This document shows, in pieces, positions 1 through 8,950 of a stretch of 64,000 bases of DNA. A program made the translations under genes and the position numbers. How positions within the stretch are numbered: position 1 is the stretch's first letter; each line of letters starts with the position of its first letter. The stretch comes from an uncultured Lachnospiraceae bacterium (GTDB lineage: Bacteria > Bacillota > Clostridia > Lachnospirales > Lachnospiraceae). The stretch covers positions 62,001 through 126,000 of the forward strand of contig CANQBH010000001.1 of the NCBI GenBank assembly GCA_947589155.1, given 5' to 3'. The notes under the pieces were generated by a model that was given only the letters and a program-made list of their open reading frames with translations, was not told the origin of the DNA and searched no databases.

Positions 1-1221
1 AAGCATTGCGACGACCGGCTGTTCTGCTATCCGCAGATTCTTGAAGAAACGGTCTGCTTTATAGACGCACGCGGGGGGGTAATACAGGAATGGTACGGAC
101 GCAGGGTGATTGTGCAAGAGGAGATCCAAAACTATGCGTTTGATAAGATCGTGATCGCGGCGGTGCAAAAGTATGACGAGATCAAGCGGTTGTGCATGGA
201 ACAGCACGGCATCGGTGAAGATCGGATCGTCTCCATCGACCGGCTGATAACGCAGAAACTGATCGACGGGGAGTGGGAGCCGGGCGAAGTGATACTGGAA
301 GCGAGTACGCTCTGCCAGTTGGACTGTGTGCAGTGCTATATGCGAAAAGGAAATAATCTGAGTTATAATGCGGGATATCTGCGCTTTTCTGATTTTAAGA
401 AACTGATCGATGAAAACCCTTTCATCCGCTCCGTCGAACTATCGAACAACGGCGAGATCTTTTTGAATCCGGAACTGGATCAGATCATTGCTTACGCTTA
501 CGAAAAGAACGTCAGGCTGACCGCGTGGAACGGCGTGAATTTTAATACCGTATCGGACGGTATGCTGGAAGATCTCGTGAAGTACGGCTTTCGGGAACTT
601 TTTATCGCACTGGACGGGGCGAGTCAGGAAACCTACAAGATCTACCGCCGGAAGGGCGATTTTGACAAAGTGATCGAGAACATCCGGAAGTTAAACGCCT
701 ATAAAGAAAAATATGGGTCGCCGTATCCGCGGCTGACGTGGCAGTTTGTCATCATGCCGTCTACGGAGAACGATATCGCCGCGGCAAAGGAAATGGCGAA
801 AGAACTGGGTATGGAGATCTCGTTTCGGCTGACATGGGATTATGGCTATGCGCCGGCCGATCCGGAGCGGATCAAAAAAGAAACGGGACTGGATTGCATT
901 TCCAGAAAGGAATACGACGCAAAGAATGAATTGATGTATAACACTTCCTGTTTGCAGTTGTTTACAAGACCGGCGATCAACTGGGACGGACGTTTTGTGG
1001 GCTGCTGCTGTCCGGCATATGATCTGTATCCCGATTCGGAGAATGTATTTGAAAAGGGCTTCCTGCCGGTGTACCATTCGGATAACGTAAACTTTGCCAA
1101 AGGGCTGGTGACGGGAAGGCAGAAGGACGAGGGCGAAAAAAGGGTGCCGTGCCAGACCTGCCGTTTTTGGCCGACGATGAAAAAGAAAAACGCATATATT
1201 GTTCCTGCCGATCTTTTTTAA
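1..1221 (+). CDS. Radical SAM/SPASM domain protein, 5' truncated by the window edge
   Basis: The reading frame is open from base 1, so the true start lies upstream and 406 codons are visible. A Rossmann-like segment (about residues 35-75) precedes a radical SAM core whose iron-sulfur motif is C105-x3-C109-x2-C112 (CQLDCVQC). A cysteine-rich SPASM-like tail begins near C317 and ends in PCQTC, so auxiliary iron-sulfur clusters are likely. Such enzymes use S-adenosylmethionine to start radical chemistry on peptides or sugars. The next five genes are glycosyltransferases and a sugar epimerase, so modification of a glycan or a glycosylated protein is the best contextual guess; the substrate is unknown. 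A GTG at 106 is an internal codon rather than a convincing start, because the frame is open before it and no ribosome site precedes it. Confidence 0.85.
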   Translation, partial: KHCDDRLFCYPQILEETVCFIDARGGVIQEWYGRRVIVQEEIQNYAFDKIVIAAVQKYDEIKRLCMEQHGIGEDRIVSIDRLITQKLIDGEWEPGEVILEASTLCQLDCVQCYMRKGNNLSYNAGYLRFSDFKKLIDENPFIRSVELSNNGEIFLNPELDQIIAYAYEKNVRLTAWNGVNFNTVSDGMLEDLVKYGFRELFIALDGASQETYKIYRRKGDFDKVIENIRKLNAYKEKYGSPYPRLTWQFVIMPSTENDIAAAKEMAKELGMEISFRLTWDYGYAPADPERIKKETGLDCISRKEYDAKNELMYNTSCLQLFTRPAINWDGRFVGCCCPAYDLYPDSENVFEKGFLPVYHSDNVNFAKGLVTGRQKDEGEKRVPCQTCRFWPTMKKKNAYIVPADLF

Positions 1222-1246
1222 GCCTCGGCAGCGGAGAGGTTGCATT

Positions 1247-3493
1247 ATGAATTATGAGGAGTATATCAGACAGATCAAGACCGCAGTCAGGAAAAAAGAC
1301 GAAAAAAAACTTGCCGAACTGAAAAAGTACAAGCCGGAGTCGCTGCTGCTTTGCAACGCGGAAGTACAGCGCCGGTTGGAGTCGCCGGAAGACGGGGTGC
1401 CTCTGACTGCGCCGGTCAGCGGGAAATATACGCTTCAGTACGATTACGGGCACAATCTCGAGGCGCTGCAGCTGATTCAAAAAGCGCATGAGTACCGCCG
1501 CCATTTCTGGTCGGTGGAACGCCTCGACAAACAGATCCGTCTCCTGCAGGACGATCTGTCGTTCCTCGACGAGTTATACGCCGTCTGCGAAACGGGAACT
1601 GTTTCCGAGATCTACAAAGCGCTCTATACGTCATCGGAATTTCTGGGCGTCGTTTTGTTTTACGAATCCCTTTCCGAGGAAGAACGCGAACGATATGCGG
1701 TCAAAAAGATCGTCGATCCGGCGACGATCGTTAATTTATCCTTTTTTGTTGAAAAACTGCAAAAAGAAGGCGGCAGTTTCGTTCTCGTCAAAGATGAAAA
1801 GAACGGGCCGCTGATCGAGTGCCTCGCGCAGAGGCTCGCGGCGATGGGAAAACGCGCCTGTATCATCGAGGAGGCGATCTGCGAGGACGCGGTGAATCCG
1901 ATCGAGATCAGGGATACGCTCGCGCTTACCGTAGAAAATATCACGCAGGAAGGGAATATCGTCAGGGTACTTCCGATCGAGATCCGCTATGCGGACGGCA
2001 CAGTGCAGACCAATCTCGGCCATGTCCTTGCCTATCTGTCCGCGCATTACGGGGAAAGCCTGTCCGTGATCTCGTCCGGCCGCGACGCGGAGCGGATGTC
2101 GCTGCTGTTCAGCCGCAGGTTTTTCCGGCTGACCAGAGCGGGTACGAGAAGGACGGACGTACATCTGGCGTTTTCCTATTACGGGGAGTACATGGATTAT
2201 CTTTCCGAGATCTATGGCAAGGATTGCAGGGAAATGCTGCGGCAGAAGCCTTCCGTGAGGTTTTCCGTCGTGATCCCCGCCCGCAATTCCGCTAAGACGC
2301 TGCGTCATACCGTGCAGACATGTCTGCGGCAGGACTATCAGGGAGATTACGAGATCATCATCAGCGACAACTCCAACGAAGGGAACACCGAGGTCTTTGA
2401 TCTGTGCGAAAAACTGGACGATCCGCGGATCGTTTATATCAGGACGCCGCGGAATCTGCATCTGCCGAAAAGTTTTGAATACGCGTTTCTGCATACGCGC
2501 GGCGAATATGTGCTCGGGCTCGGCTCGGACGACGGCGTGTTGCCGTGGGCTCTGTCCGTGCTGGACGAGGTGATCGCGGAACATCCCGAAGACGAGATCG
2601 TCCACTGGGAACGGGGCTTTTACGCATGGCCGGGATTCAACGGCGGACAGCAGAATCAATTTGTGTATCCAAGGGGGTATGTAAAAAACGACTATCACGT
2701 TTCCCATACGCAGGGGATCGACTATCTGGCGATGGCGCTCAAGGAGCGGCAGAGTATGTACAGCCTTCCGATGTTATACATCAATTCCTGTTTTAAGCGG
2801 TCGTATATGCAGACGCTTCTGGATAAAACGGGACGCCTGTGGGACGGCCCCTGTCAGGATATCTATATGGGCGTGGTGAGTTCGATCATCAACGAGAAGA
2901 TCCTGCACATGGAATATCCGCTGACCATCGCGGGGATGAGCAGCGCGTCGGTTGGCGCGGGCGCGCAGAAAGCGCCGAAAACGCGGGAAGAATATCAGAA
3001 GGTCATGGACGGCGTCAAAAAGGACGGAAATGTGGGAGGCTACTGCAAATCATTTTACGAGTGCCTGCTGCCGACGGTTGGAACGGATACATGGTCGCTC
3101 TATACCTGCGTCCTGCGCTGCATTTCGATCGGGATCCTTCCGGACGCCTATCTGAATCATGTGATCGACTGGAAACAGTGGTACCTGAATCTGGCGCAGG
3201 AGTTGGATATCCGCGATTTCACCTATGACAGGAAGGCGCATGAAATGTACTATTGCGCGACCGAAGTGGGAAGCGGGTTTGCGGAATGGTTCGAGCAGAC
3301 GCTCTATCCGGTCATGATGAAGCCGCGCTATCTGCCGGACGGCAAAGAAGACAAAAAGCCGAAGCGCACCTATACGGTCGGCAGACACGACGGAGGAGGT
3401 CTTGTCCTCGATGCGTCGGAATACGGCGTAGAGGATATCGAAGGCGCGGTAGAACTGTTTGCGAAGATTATGGACAACGGAGGGGAACTATGA
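1247..3493 (+). CDS. Large GT2 glycosyltransferase with an N-terminal extension
   Basis: This 748-residue protein starts at ATG 1247, behind a GGAGAGG site; an in-frame ATG at 1199 lies inside the previous gene. Residues 1 to about 330 are not recognisable to me. From about residue 337 a GT-A fold begins with FSVVIPARNSAKTLRHTV and a nucleotide-sugar binding GSDDG motif near residue 426, as in family 2 glycosyltransferases. It should transfer a sugar from a nucleotide donor at the cytoplasmic face. It has no signal peptide or membrane segments. It sits 25 bp after the radical SAM gene and overlaps the epimerase by 4 bp (ATGA), so the genes are probably cotranscribed. Acceptor and donor cannot be read from the sequence. 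Confidence 0.85.
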   Translation: MNYEEYIRQIKTAVRKKDEKKLAELKKYKPESLLLCNAEVQRRLESPEDGVPLTAPVSGKYTLQYDYGHNLEALQLIQKAHEYRRHFWSVERLDKQIRLLQDDLSFLDELYAVCETGTVSEIYKALYTSSEFLGVVLFYESLSEEERERYAVKKIVDPATIVNLSFFVEKLQKEGGSFVLVKDEKNGPLIECLAQRLAAMGKRACIIEEAICEDAVNPIEIRDTLALTVENITQEGNIVRVLPIEIRYADGTVQTNLGHVLAYLSAHYGESLSVISSGRDAERMSLLFSRRFFRLTRAGTRRTDVHLAFSYYGEYMDYLSEIYGKDCREMLRQKPSVRFSVVIPARNSAKTLRHTVQTCLRQDYQGDYEIIISDNSNEGNTEVFDLCEKLDDPRIVYIRTPRNLHLPKSFEYAFLHTRGEYVLGLGSDDGVLPWALSVLDEVIAEHPEDEIVHWERGFYAWPGFNGGQQNQFVYPRGYVKNDYHVSHTQGIDYLAMALKERQSMYSLPMLYINSCFKRSYMQTLLDKTGRLWDGPCQDIYMGVVSSIINEKILHMEYPLTIAGMSSASVGAGAQKAPKTREEYQKVMDGVKKDGNVGGYCKSFYECLLPTVGTDTWSLYTCVLRCISIGILPDAYLNHVIDWKQWYLNLAQELDIRDFTYDRKAHEMYYCATEVGSGFAEWFEQTLYPVMMKPRYLPDGKEDKKPKRTYTVGRHDGGGLVLDASEYGVEDIEGAVELFAKIMDNGGEL

Positions 3494-4449
3494 GATATAT
3501 CGTATCCGGAGCGACCGGTTTTATCGGACGTGCCCTGTGTCGGGAACTGCTGGCGTCGGGAAACGACGTCGCGGCGGTCGTAAGGCCGCGCTCCGAAAGG
3601 CTGGACAATTTACGGGCGGAAGAAGAACGGCTGCAAAAAGGAAGCGGGCGTCTGCGGATCATAGAACTTCCTTTGGAGGAGATCGGGAAACTGCGGGAGA
3701 TCGACGGTGTCCGCGCGGATGTGTTCTTCCATCTGGCGTGGAACGGCGCGGCGGGCGGAGAGCGCGAGGATTTTGACGCGCAGTATGTAAATATCGCCTA
3801 TACGGCGGAGGCGATCCGTGCGGCGAAAGCCTGCGGGTGCCGCCGCTTTATCGGCGCGGGCAGTCAGGCGGAATACGGCGTGATCCGCAAAAAGGCGCAT
3901 GAAGACAGGACGCTGCCGCATCCCTTTATGATGTACGGGGCGGCGAAACTTGCGGCGTATGAAATGGGAAGGACGCTTGCGGCGCAGCTGGGGATGACGT
4001 TCATCTGGCCAAGGATATACAGCGTTTACGGCGCGGGCGAAAACGCGGGTACGCTCGTCAGTTATGTGGTCGATTCGCTGCTGCGGTCGGAAACACCGCA
4101 GTTGTCTTCCTGTGAAAATATGTGGAATTTCCTTTATATTGACGACTGCGCGAAAATGCTTCATGAACTCGGCGAATCCGAGCGCGCGCAAAGCGGGATC
4201 TATCACGTCGCGTCGGAGGATACGCGCGTTCTTGCGGAGTTTGTAAAAGAGATCAGGGATATCGTCGCGCCGGAGGAACAACTCGCTTTCGGCGCGAAGG
4301 AAAGCGATCCGGCGAGGACGTTCTGGCTGGATCCGGATACCGAAAAGATCCGCGGCGTCGCCGGAGAGTGCAAATGGACCTTCCGGCGCGGTATACAGGA
4401 GAAACTGAATGATTACAGCATGTATCATAACAAGAGACCAGAGGGATAA
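3490..4449 (+). CDS. NAD-dependent epimerase/dehydratase (SDR family)
   Basis: The 319-residue protein begins at ATG 3490, which overlaps the stop of the preceding gene by 4 bp and follows a GGAGGGG site. The N-terminal Rossmann motif SGATGFIG (residues 5-12) binds NAD(P). A YGAAK segment near residues 149-153 supplies the catalytic Tyr-x3-Lys of extended short-chain dehydrogenases. Enzymes of this type epimerise, dehydrate or reduce nucleotide-linked sugars, so this one probably prepares a donor for the neighbouring glycosyltransferases. The last 41 bp overlap the next gene. The exact sugar cannot be predicted. Confidence 0.85.
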   Translation: MRYIVSGATGFIGRALCRELLASGNDVAAVVRPRSERLDNLRAEEERLQKGSGRLRIIELPLEEIGKLREIDGVRADVFFHLAWNGAAGGEREDFDAQYVNIAYTAEAIRAAKACGCRRFIGAGSQAEYGVIRKKAHEDRTLPHPFMMYGAAKLAAYEMGRTLAAQLGMTFIWPRIYSVYGAGENAGTLVSYVVDSLLRSETPQLSSCENMWNFLYIDDCAKMLHELGESERAQSGIYHVASEDTRVLAEFVKEIRDIVAPEEQLAFGAKESDPARTFWLDPDTEKIRGVAGECKWTFRRGIQEKLNDYSMYHNKRPEG

Positions 4450-5500
4450 ACTGGAAAAATGCCTGCAAAACCTGAGCGAGTTTCCCATAGAGACCGTTGT
4501 TGTGGATACGGGATCGAAAGACGACAGCAGGCGCGTGGCGCAAGCCTATACAAAGCATGTGTATGACTTTGCGTGGATCGGGGATTTTGCTGCGGCGAAG
4601 AATTTCGCGGTGGAAAAAGCGCCGACGGACGTCGTGCTCGTAGTGGATTCGGATGAATACGTCGTGGAGATGGATGTAAAAAAAGCGGAGGATGCGATCC
4701 TTGCAAACCCTCGGGCGGCGGGACGGATCAAAAGGGTCAACATCTTCGGCGATGGTGAAAGGCAGGAAGGAGAAGAATGGATCAACCGTCTTTTTGACCG
4801 GAGGTTCTTCCGCTACGAAGGCCGGATCCACGAGCAGTTGGAGCGGATCGACGGGCAGCCGTATGAAACGTTCAAGACGCGGATCGGGATGCTGCACGAC
4901 GGCTACCTTCTCAATGAGGAAGAACGGAAGAAAAAGACCGAGCGCAATATCGTTATGCTCAAGGAGGAACTGGACGCTTTCCTTGAGGAGAACGACGGAG
5001 AGGATCTGCTTGCGGCCCCGCCGCGGATACGGACGCGGGCGGCGTATCTTCTCTATCAGCTGGGGAAAGCCTATTATATGAAGCGCGACTATGCGGCGGC
5101 GGCGGAATATTTTGAACTGGGCCTCTCCTTCGACCTTGACGAGCGTCTGGAATATGTGATCGACATGGTGGAGACCTACGGATACGCCCTGATCAACAGC
5201 GGGCAGGCGCAAAAGGCGATGCAGTTGGAAGCGGTCTATGAAAGTTTCTGCGGCAGGGCGGACTTCTGCTTTTTGATGGGGCTGATCTACATGAACAACG
5301 AGAAATACCCGCAGGCCATCGGCGAGTTTGAGAAAGCGGCTTCGTTTGAAACGTCCGCGATGAAGGGGGCAAATTCCTATCTCGCGTATTATAACGCGGG
5401 CGTCATCAGCGAGTGTCTGGGCGATACGGAGCGGGCGAAACGCTACTACGCCCTGGCGGGGGATTATGAAAAAGCCGTACAAAGGCTGACGGCGCTCTGA
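4409..5500 (+). CDS. GT2 glycosyltransferase with C-terminal TPR-like repeats
   Basis: This 363-residue protein starts at ATG 4409 inside the 3' end of the epimerase gene, with AGGAGAA just upstream. The N-terminus (MITACIITRDQRDKLEKCL) and VVDTGSKDDS are typical of the SunS/WaaE-like GT2 group, and DSDEY near residue 80 is the metal/nucleotide-sugar binding motif. From about residue 210 there are helical repeats resembling TPRs (for example YYMKRDYAAAAEYFELGL). Such TPR-tailed GT2 enzymes are often protein or peptide O/S-glycosyltransferases, which fits flagellin or surface-protein glycosylation, but that is inference from family and neighbours. Confidence 0.85.
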   Translation: MITACIITRDQRDKLEKCLQNLSEFPIETVVVDTGSKDDSRRVAQAYTKHVYDFAWIGDFAAAKNFAVEKAPTDVVLVVDSDEYVVEMDVKKAEDAILANPRAAGRIKRVNIFGDGERQEGEEWINRLFDRRFFRYEGRIHEQLERIDGQPYETFKTRIGMLHDGYLLNEEERKKKTERNIVMLKEELDAFLEENDGEDLLAAPPRIRTRAAYLLYQLGKAYYMKRDYAAAAEYFELGLSFDLDERLEYVIDMVETYGYALINSGQAQKAMQLEAVYESFCGRADFCFLMGLIYMNNEKYPQAIGEFEKAASFETSAMKGANSYLAYYNAGVISECLGDTERAKRYYALAGDYEKAVQRLTAL

Positions 5501-5526
5501 ATACGGTAGTTACAGGAGGTGTGGGG

Positions 5527-6570
5527 ATGATAAAAGTATCGCTGATCCTGCCGTCGCTCAACGTCAAAAAGTATATTCGCAAGTGCGTCATGTCCGCGCA
5601 GGAGCAGACGTTGAAAGATCTCGAGATCTTGTGTATCGACGCGGGCTCGGACGACGGCACATGGGAGATCTTAAAGAAACTGGCGGCAAAGGACGAACGG
5701 ATCCGCCTGATCCGAAGCGAGATGAAAAGTTACGGCTATCAGGTCAACCTCGGGCTGCGTCTGGCGCGGGGGGATTATATCGGGATCCTCGAGACGGACG
5801 ATTTTGTGGAACCGCAGATGTATGAGACCCTGTACGAAGCCGTCGTCAGGGAGCGGCTGGATGTGGTCAAGGCGGGCTTTTATTTCCATTCCTCCCGAAA
5901 GGGGCAGGAGGAGGACCGCAAGCGGATGGCGTTTGAGGCCCTGCGTCCGGCGGGATACAAAGAAGTGATCGAAGATCCCGCGCACCTCTATGCGCTTTTT
6001 CCGGAGGACAGCATGATCTGGACGGGACTGTACCGGCGGCAGTTCCTGCTCTCGCGTCAGATCCGGTGCAGCGAGACGCCGGGCGCGGCGTTTCAGGACA
6101 TCGGCTTTGTCCTTCAGACGTTGTATCTTGCGCAGCGCGTGATGTATCTGCCGGAGTGCTTCTATCATTACCGGATCGACCGGAAGGAAGCGTCGGTTTA
6201 CAGTATCCGCGTGCTTTCTTACTGCCACGTCGAATTTTCCAGAAGCAGGCAGATCCTTTTGGCCTGCGGCGTCGACGATCTGAGAGGATATTATATCAGG
6301 CTGGCGGGGGCGTTTCTGCACGAATATAAAAAAGTCCTGCGCGCGGTGAAGTATAATACGGAAGACCCGATCCTGACGGAGACGATGGAGTGGTTTTGGG
6401 AGACGCTTTCCGAGGGCATGGAAGACGGCTGGATTCGGGAAGAAGACCTGCGTGGGAACGCGTGGGAGGAGATCTCGCTGTTTGTGCGCGACCGCACGGC
6501 GTTTGGCGAACAGATGAAGCGCCTGCGTTCCAAAGCGCCGTCGATCGAGCGCGGAGCGATCGAGTGCTAG
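5527..6570 (+). CDS. GT2 family glycosyltransferase
   Basis: The 347-residue protein opens with KVSLILPSLNVKKYIRKCV and the GSDDGT and ETDDF motifs of GT-A family 2 glycosyltransferases, close to the EpsJ/WcaA type that elongate exopolysaccharides or decorate proteins. I chose ATG 5527 because a perfect AGGAGG (5514-5519) lies 7 nt upstream; the GTG at 5521 would be only 1 nt from that site. It lies 26 bp after the previous transferase and 10 bp before the next, so it belongs to the same operon. The C-terminal third is helical and rich in charged residues, without membrane segments. Confidence 0.87.
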   Translation: MIKVSLILPSLNVKKYIRKCVMSAQEQTLKDLEILCIDAGSDDGTWEILKKLAAKDERIRLIRSEMKSYGYQVNLGLRLARGDYIGILETDDFVEPQMYETLYEAVVRERLDVVKAGFYFHSSRKGQEEDRKRMAFEALRPAGYKEVIEDPAHLYALFPEDSMIWTGLYRRQFLLSRQIRCSETPGAAFQDIGFVLQTLYLAQRVMYLPECFYHYRIDRKEASVYSIRVLSYCHVEFSRSRQILLACGVDDLRGYYIRLAGAFLHEYKKVLRAVKYNTEDPILTETMEWFWETLSEGMEDGWIREEDLRGNAWEEISLFVRDRTAFGEQMKRLRSKAPSIERGAIEC

Positions 6571-6580
6571 GAGGAATGCG

Positions 6581-7762
6581 ATGGGAGAGAAGATCCTGCT
6601 GTACCGCTGGAAAGCCTACAATTACGCGGATATCATCGAGCAGTTTATCCGGATGGGCTATGAAGTCGTTGAAGTTCATCAGGAACTTTATAATTATGAT
6701 GTGGACGATGCGTTTGCCGCGCGGCTGCATGACATGCTGGATCAGGAAACGTATGCGTTCGTCTTTTCCGTCAACTACTTCGCGCTGCTGGCGGAGGTCT
6801 GCCACAGCCGCGGGCTCCTTTACGTTTCGTGGAGCTGCGACAGCCCGATGATAAGCATGTACCACCGCTCGGTGTTCTATGAGGAGAACCGGATCTTTGT
6901 GTTTGACCGGATCAATTACGAAGAATTTCGCGCGATGGGGGTGGAGCATATCTATCATCTGCCGCTGGCGGCGAACGCACAGCGTATGCAGTACGTCCTG
7001 CGGGAAGTGCGGGGCGCGGGCGCGGCGTTTCGGAAGCACGACGTCAGTTTTGTGGGAAGCCTGTATGAGAAAAACGCGTACGATGAGTTGGAACCGAAAC
7101 TGCCGGAGTATCTCCGCGGCTATTTTGACGCGCTGATGGAAGCGCAGAAAGACCTTCAGGGCGTTTCCGTGATCGACGGCCTGCTGACGCCGGAGATCCT
7201 TGAACGCCTTCAGGAATACTTCGTGCTGCAAAGGTCGTCGGAAGGATCGTTCTCCGATCTGGGGCTCGTGTTTTCCGTGACGACGCTGGGCTTTAAGATC
7301 GCGCAGAAGCAGCGGATCAGCGTCCTGCAAAAGCTTTCGCGCCAATACGAGGTCGCGCTGTACAGCGCCAGCCCCGCGGAACAGATCCCGCTTGCGAAGA
7401 AGATGGGGAGCGTGGATTACTGGAAAGAGATGCCCCATGTCTTTGCGGGAAGCAGGATAAATCTCAACATGACGATCCCAAACATCCGGACAGGGATCCC
7501 GCTCCGCGCATGGGATATCATGGCGTGCGGCGGGTTCCTGCTCTCCAATTATCAGGCGGAATACGCGATGTTCCTTGAGCCGGACAAAGATATGGTCTGC
7601 TATTATAACGAAGAAGACCTGATCGAAAAGGCGGGATTTTATCTCAGTCATGAGACGGAGCGGGAAAGGATCGCGCAAAACGGCTATGAGAAAGTAAAAA
7701 ACTCCCATACGTTTGAAAAACGCATGGGAGAGATGATGGAGATCCTGCGTAAGACCCGCTGA
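6581..7762 (+). CDS. CgeB/DUF3880-type glycosyltransferase
   Basis: The 393-residue protein begins with KILLYRWKAYNYADIIE and carries the GT-B layout of the spore-maturation protein CgeB group: an N-terminal DUF3880-like half (VSWSCDSP, residues about 80-95) and a C-terminal nucleotide-sugar binding half with the conserved RAWDIMACGGFLLSNY stretch. CgeB-like proteins glycosylate spore or cell surface structures. It is the last gene of the glycan cluster and meets the convergent prs gene stop to stop with no gap (TGATCA). Bases near its 3' end also encode, on the opposite strand, the prs operon terminator (7696-7730), so this C-terminal coding sequence is doubly constrained. Confidence 0.85.
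   Translation: MGEKILLYRWKAYNYADIIEQFIRMGYEVVEVHQELYNYDVDDAFAARLHDMLDQETYAFVFSVNYFALLAEVCHSRGLLYVSWSCDSPMISMYHRSVFYEENRIFVFDRINYEEFRAMGVEHIYHLPLAANAQRMQYVLREVRGAGAAFRKHDVSFVGSLYEKNAYDELEPKLPEYLRGYFDALMEAQKDLQGVSVIDGLLTPEILERLQEYFVLQRSSEGSFSDLGLVFSVTTLGFKIAQKQRISVLQKLSRQYEVALYSASPAEQIPLAKKMGSVDYWKEMPHVFAGSRINLNMTIPNIRTGIPLRAWDIMACGGFLLSNYQAEYAMFLEPDKDMVCYYNEEDLIEKAGFYLSHETERERIAQNGYEKVKNSHTFEKRMGEMMEILRKTR
7696..7730 (-). terminator. Rho-independent terminator of the dnaD-dnaI-prs operon, inside the convergent gene
   Basis: Read on the minus strand, 7730-7702 forms a hairpin of 7 bp, one mismatch and 5 bp with a 3-nt loop (CTCCCAT...ATGGGAG), followed directly by six T (7701-7696). It lies 33-67 nt past the prs stop and inside the coding sequence of the plus-strand glycosyltransferase. 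Confidence 0.8.
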
Positions 7763-8944
7763 TCAGAAATCCCCGTTGTTGTAACGCTTGACAAGTTTGT
7801 GGATCCTCTCGTAAGGATCAAGCAGGCCGCTGATCGAGCAGTCGTGATTCAACGTGTCGATGATGTAAGCGATGTATTTGCTCATGTCGCAGTTGATGTA
7901 GTACGGACGCGCGAGCAGTTCCGGCGTCTGATAGGTCAGGTTGGTGGTGACGAGCCGGTAGATGACGCCGCTTTCCACCGCCTTGTCGAACTTGTCCAGC
8001 CCGTCGGTGAACAGGCCGAAGGTGGCAACGACGAAGATCCGGTTGGCCTTGCGCTTTTTTAATTCCGTCGCCACGTCGATCATGCTCTCTCCGGAGGAGA
8101 TCATGTCGTCCACGATGATGACGTCTTTTCCTTCGACGGAAGAACCGAGAAATTCATGGGCGACGATCGGGTTGCGCCCGTTGACGATCCGGCTGTAATC
8201 CCTTCTCTTATAGAACATTCCCATATCTACGCCGAGGACGCCCGCCATGTAAACGGCGCGGTTCGTGCCGCCCTCGTCCGGACTGATGATCATGAGATGG
8301 TCGTTGTCGATCTTTAAGTCCTTATCGTTCTTTAAGATGTTCTTAATGAACTGGTAAGCGGGCTGCACCGTCTCGAAACCGTTCAGCGGGATCGCGTTTT
8401 GTACGCGCGGATCGTGCGCGTCAAAGGTGATGATATTGTCGACGCCCATCGAGATCAGTTCCTGCAGCGCGATCGCGCAGTCTAAGGACTCGCGGGAGGA
8501 GCGTTTATGCTGGCGGCTTTCATAGAGGAACGGCATAATGACCGTGATCCGCTTTGCCTTGCCTTCGATCGCGGCGATAATGCGCTTGAGGTCGGCAAAG
8601 TGATCGTCCGGCGACATATGGTTCGTATGGCCGCACAGGGAATAGGTCAGGCTGTAATTCGTCACGTCTACGATCAAAAAGATATCGAGGCCGCGCACGG
8701 ATTGCAGGATCGTGCCCTTTGCCTCGCCGGAACCGAAACGCGGAACCTCGGCGTCTACGATATAACTGTTGCTCTTATAGCCGGCCATGGTGATGTGATC
8801 CAGATGATCGGCTTCCCGATCCGCCCTCCAGTTGACAAGGTACTTATCGACTTTGCAGCCCAGTTCCATGCAGCTTTTGAGAGGGATGATCCCAAGTTTT
8901 CCCACAGGCGTGCTTTCGGTCAGGAAAATTTCATCGTTTGGCAT
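7763..8944 (-). CDS. prs: Ribose-phosphate pyrophosphokinase (long clostridial type)
   Basis: The 393-residue protein makes PRPP from ribose 5-phosphate and ATP for purine, pyrimidine, histidine and NAD synthesis. The PRPP-binding loop VIIVDDMISSGES is clear, as are YESRQHKRSSRES (flexible ATP-binding loop) and FDAHDPR. It is longer than the usual 310-residue enzyme, with an N-terminal extension and inserts typical of a form found in Lachnospiraceae. The start ATG follows AAAGGAG, which overlaps the dnaI stop. The gene ends the dnaD-dnaI-prs operon, an unusual pairing of PRPP synthesis with replication initiation, and its terminator is at 7696-7730. Confidence 0.9.
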   Translation of the reverse strand: MPNDEIFLTESTPVGKLGIIPLKSCMELGCKVDKYLVNWRADREADHLDHITMAGYKSNSYIVDAEVPRFGSGEAKGTILQSVRGLDIFLIVDVTNYSLTYSLCGHTNHMSPDDHFADLKRIIAAIEGKAKRITVIMPFLYESRQHKRSSRESLDCAIALQELISMGVDNIITFDAHDPRVQNAIPLNGFETVQPAYQFIKNILKNDKDLKIDNDHLMIISPDEGGTNRAVYMAGVLGVDMGMFYKRRDYSRIVNGRNPIVAHEFLGSSVEGKDVIIVDDMISSGESMIDVATELKKRKANRIFVVATFGLFTDGLDKFDKAVESGVIYRLVTTNLTYQTPELLARPYYINCDMSKYIAYIIDTLNHDCSISGLLDPYERIHKLVKRYNNGDF

Positions 8945-8950
8945 AACTCA

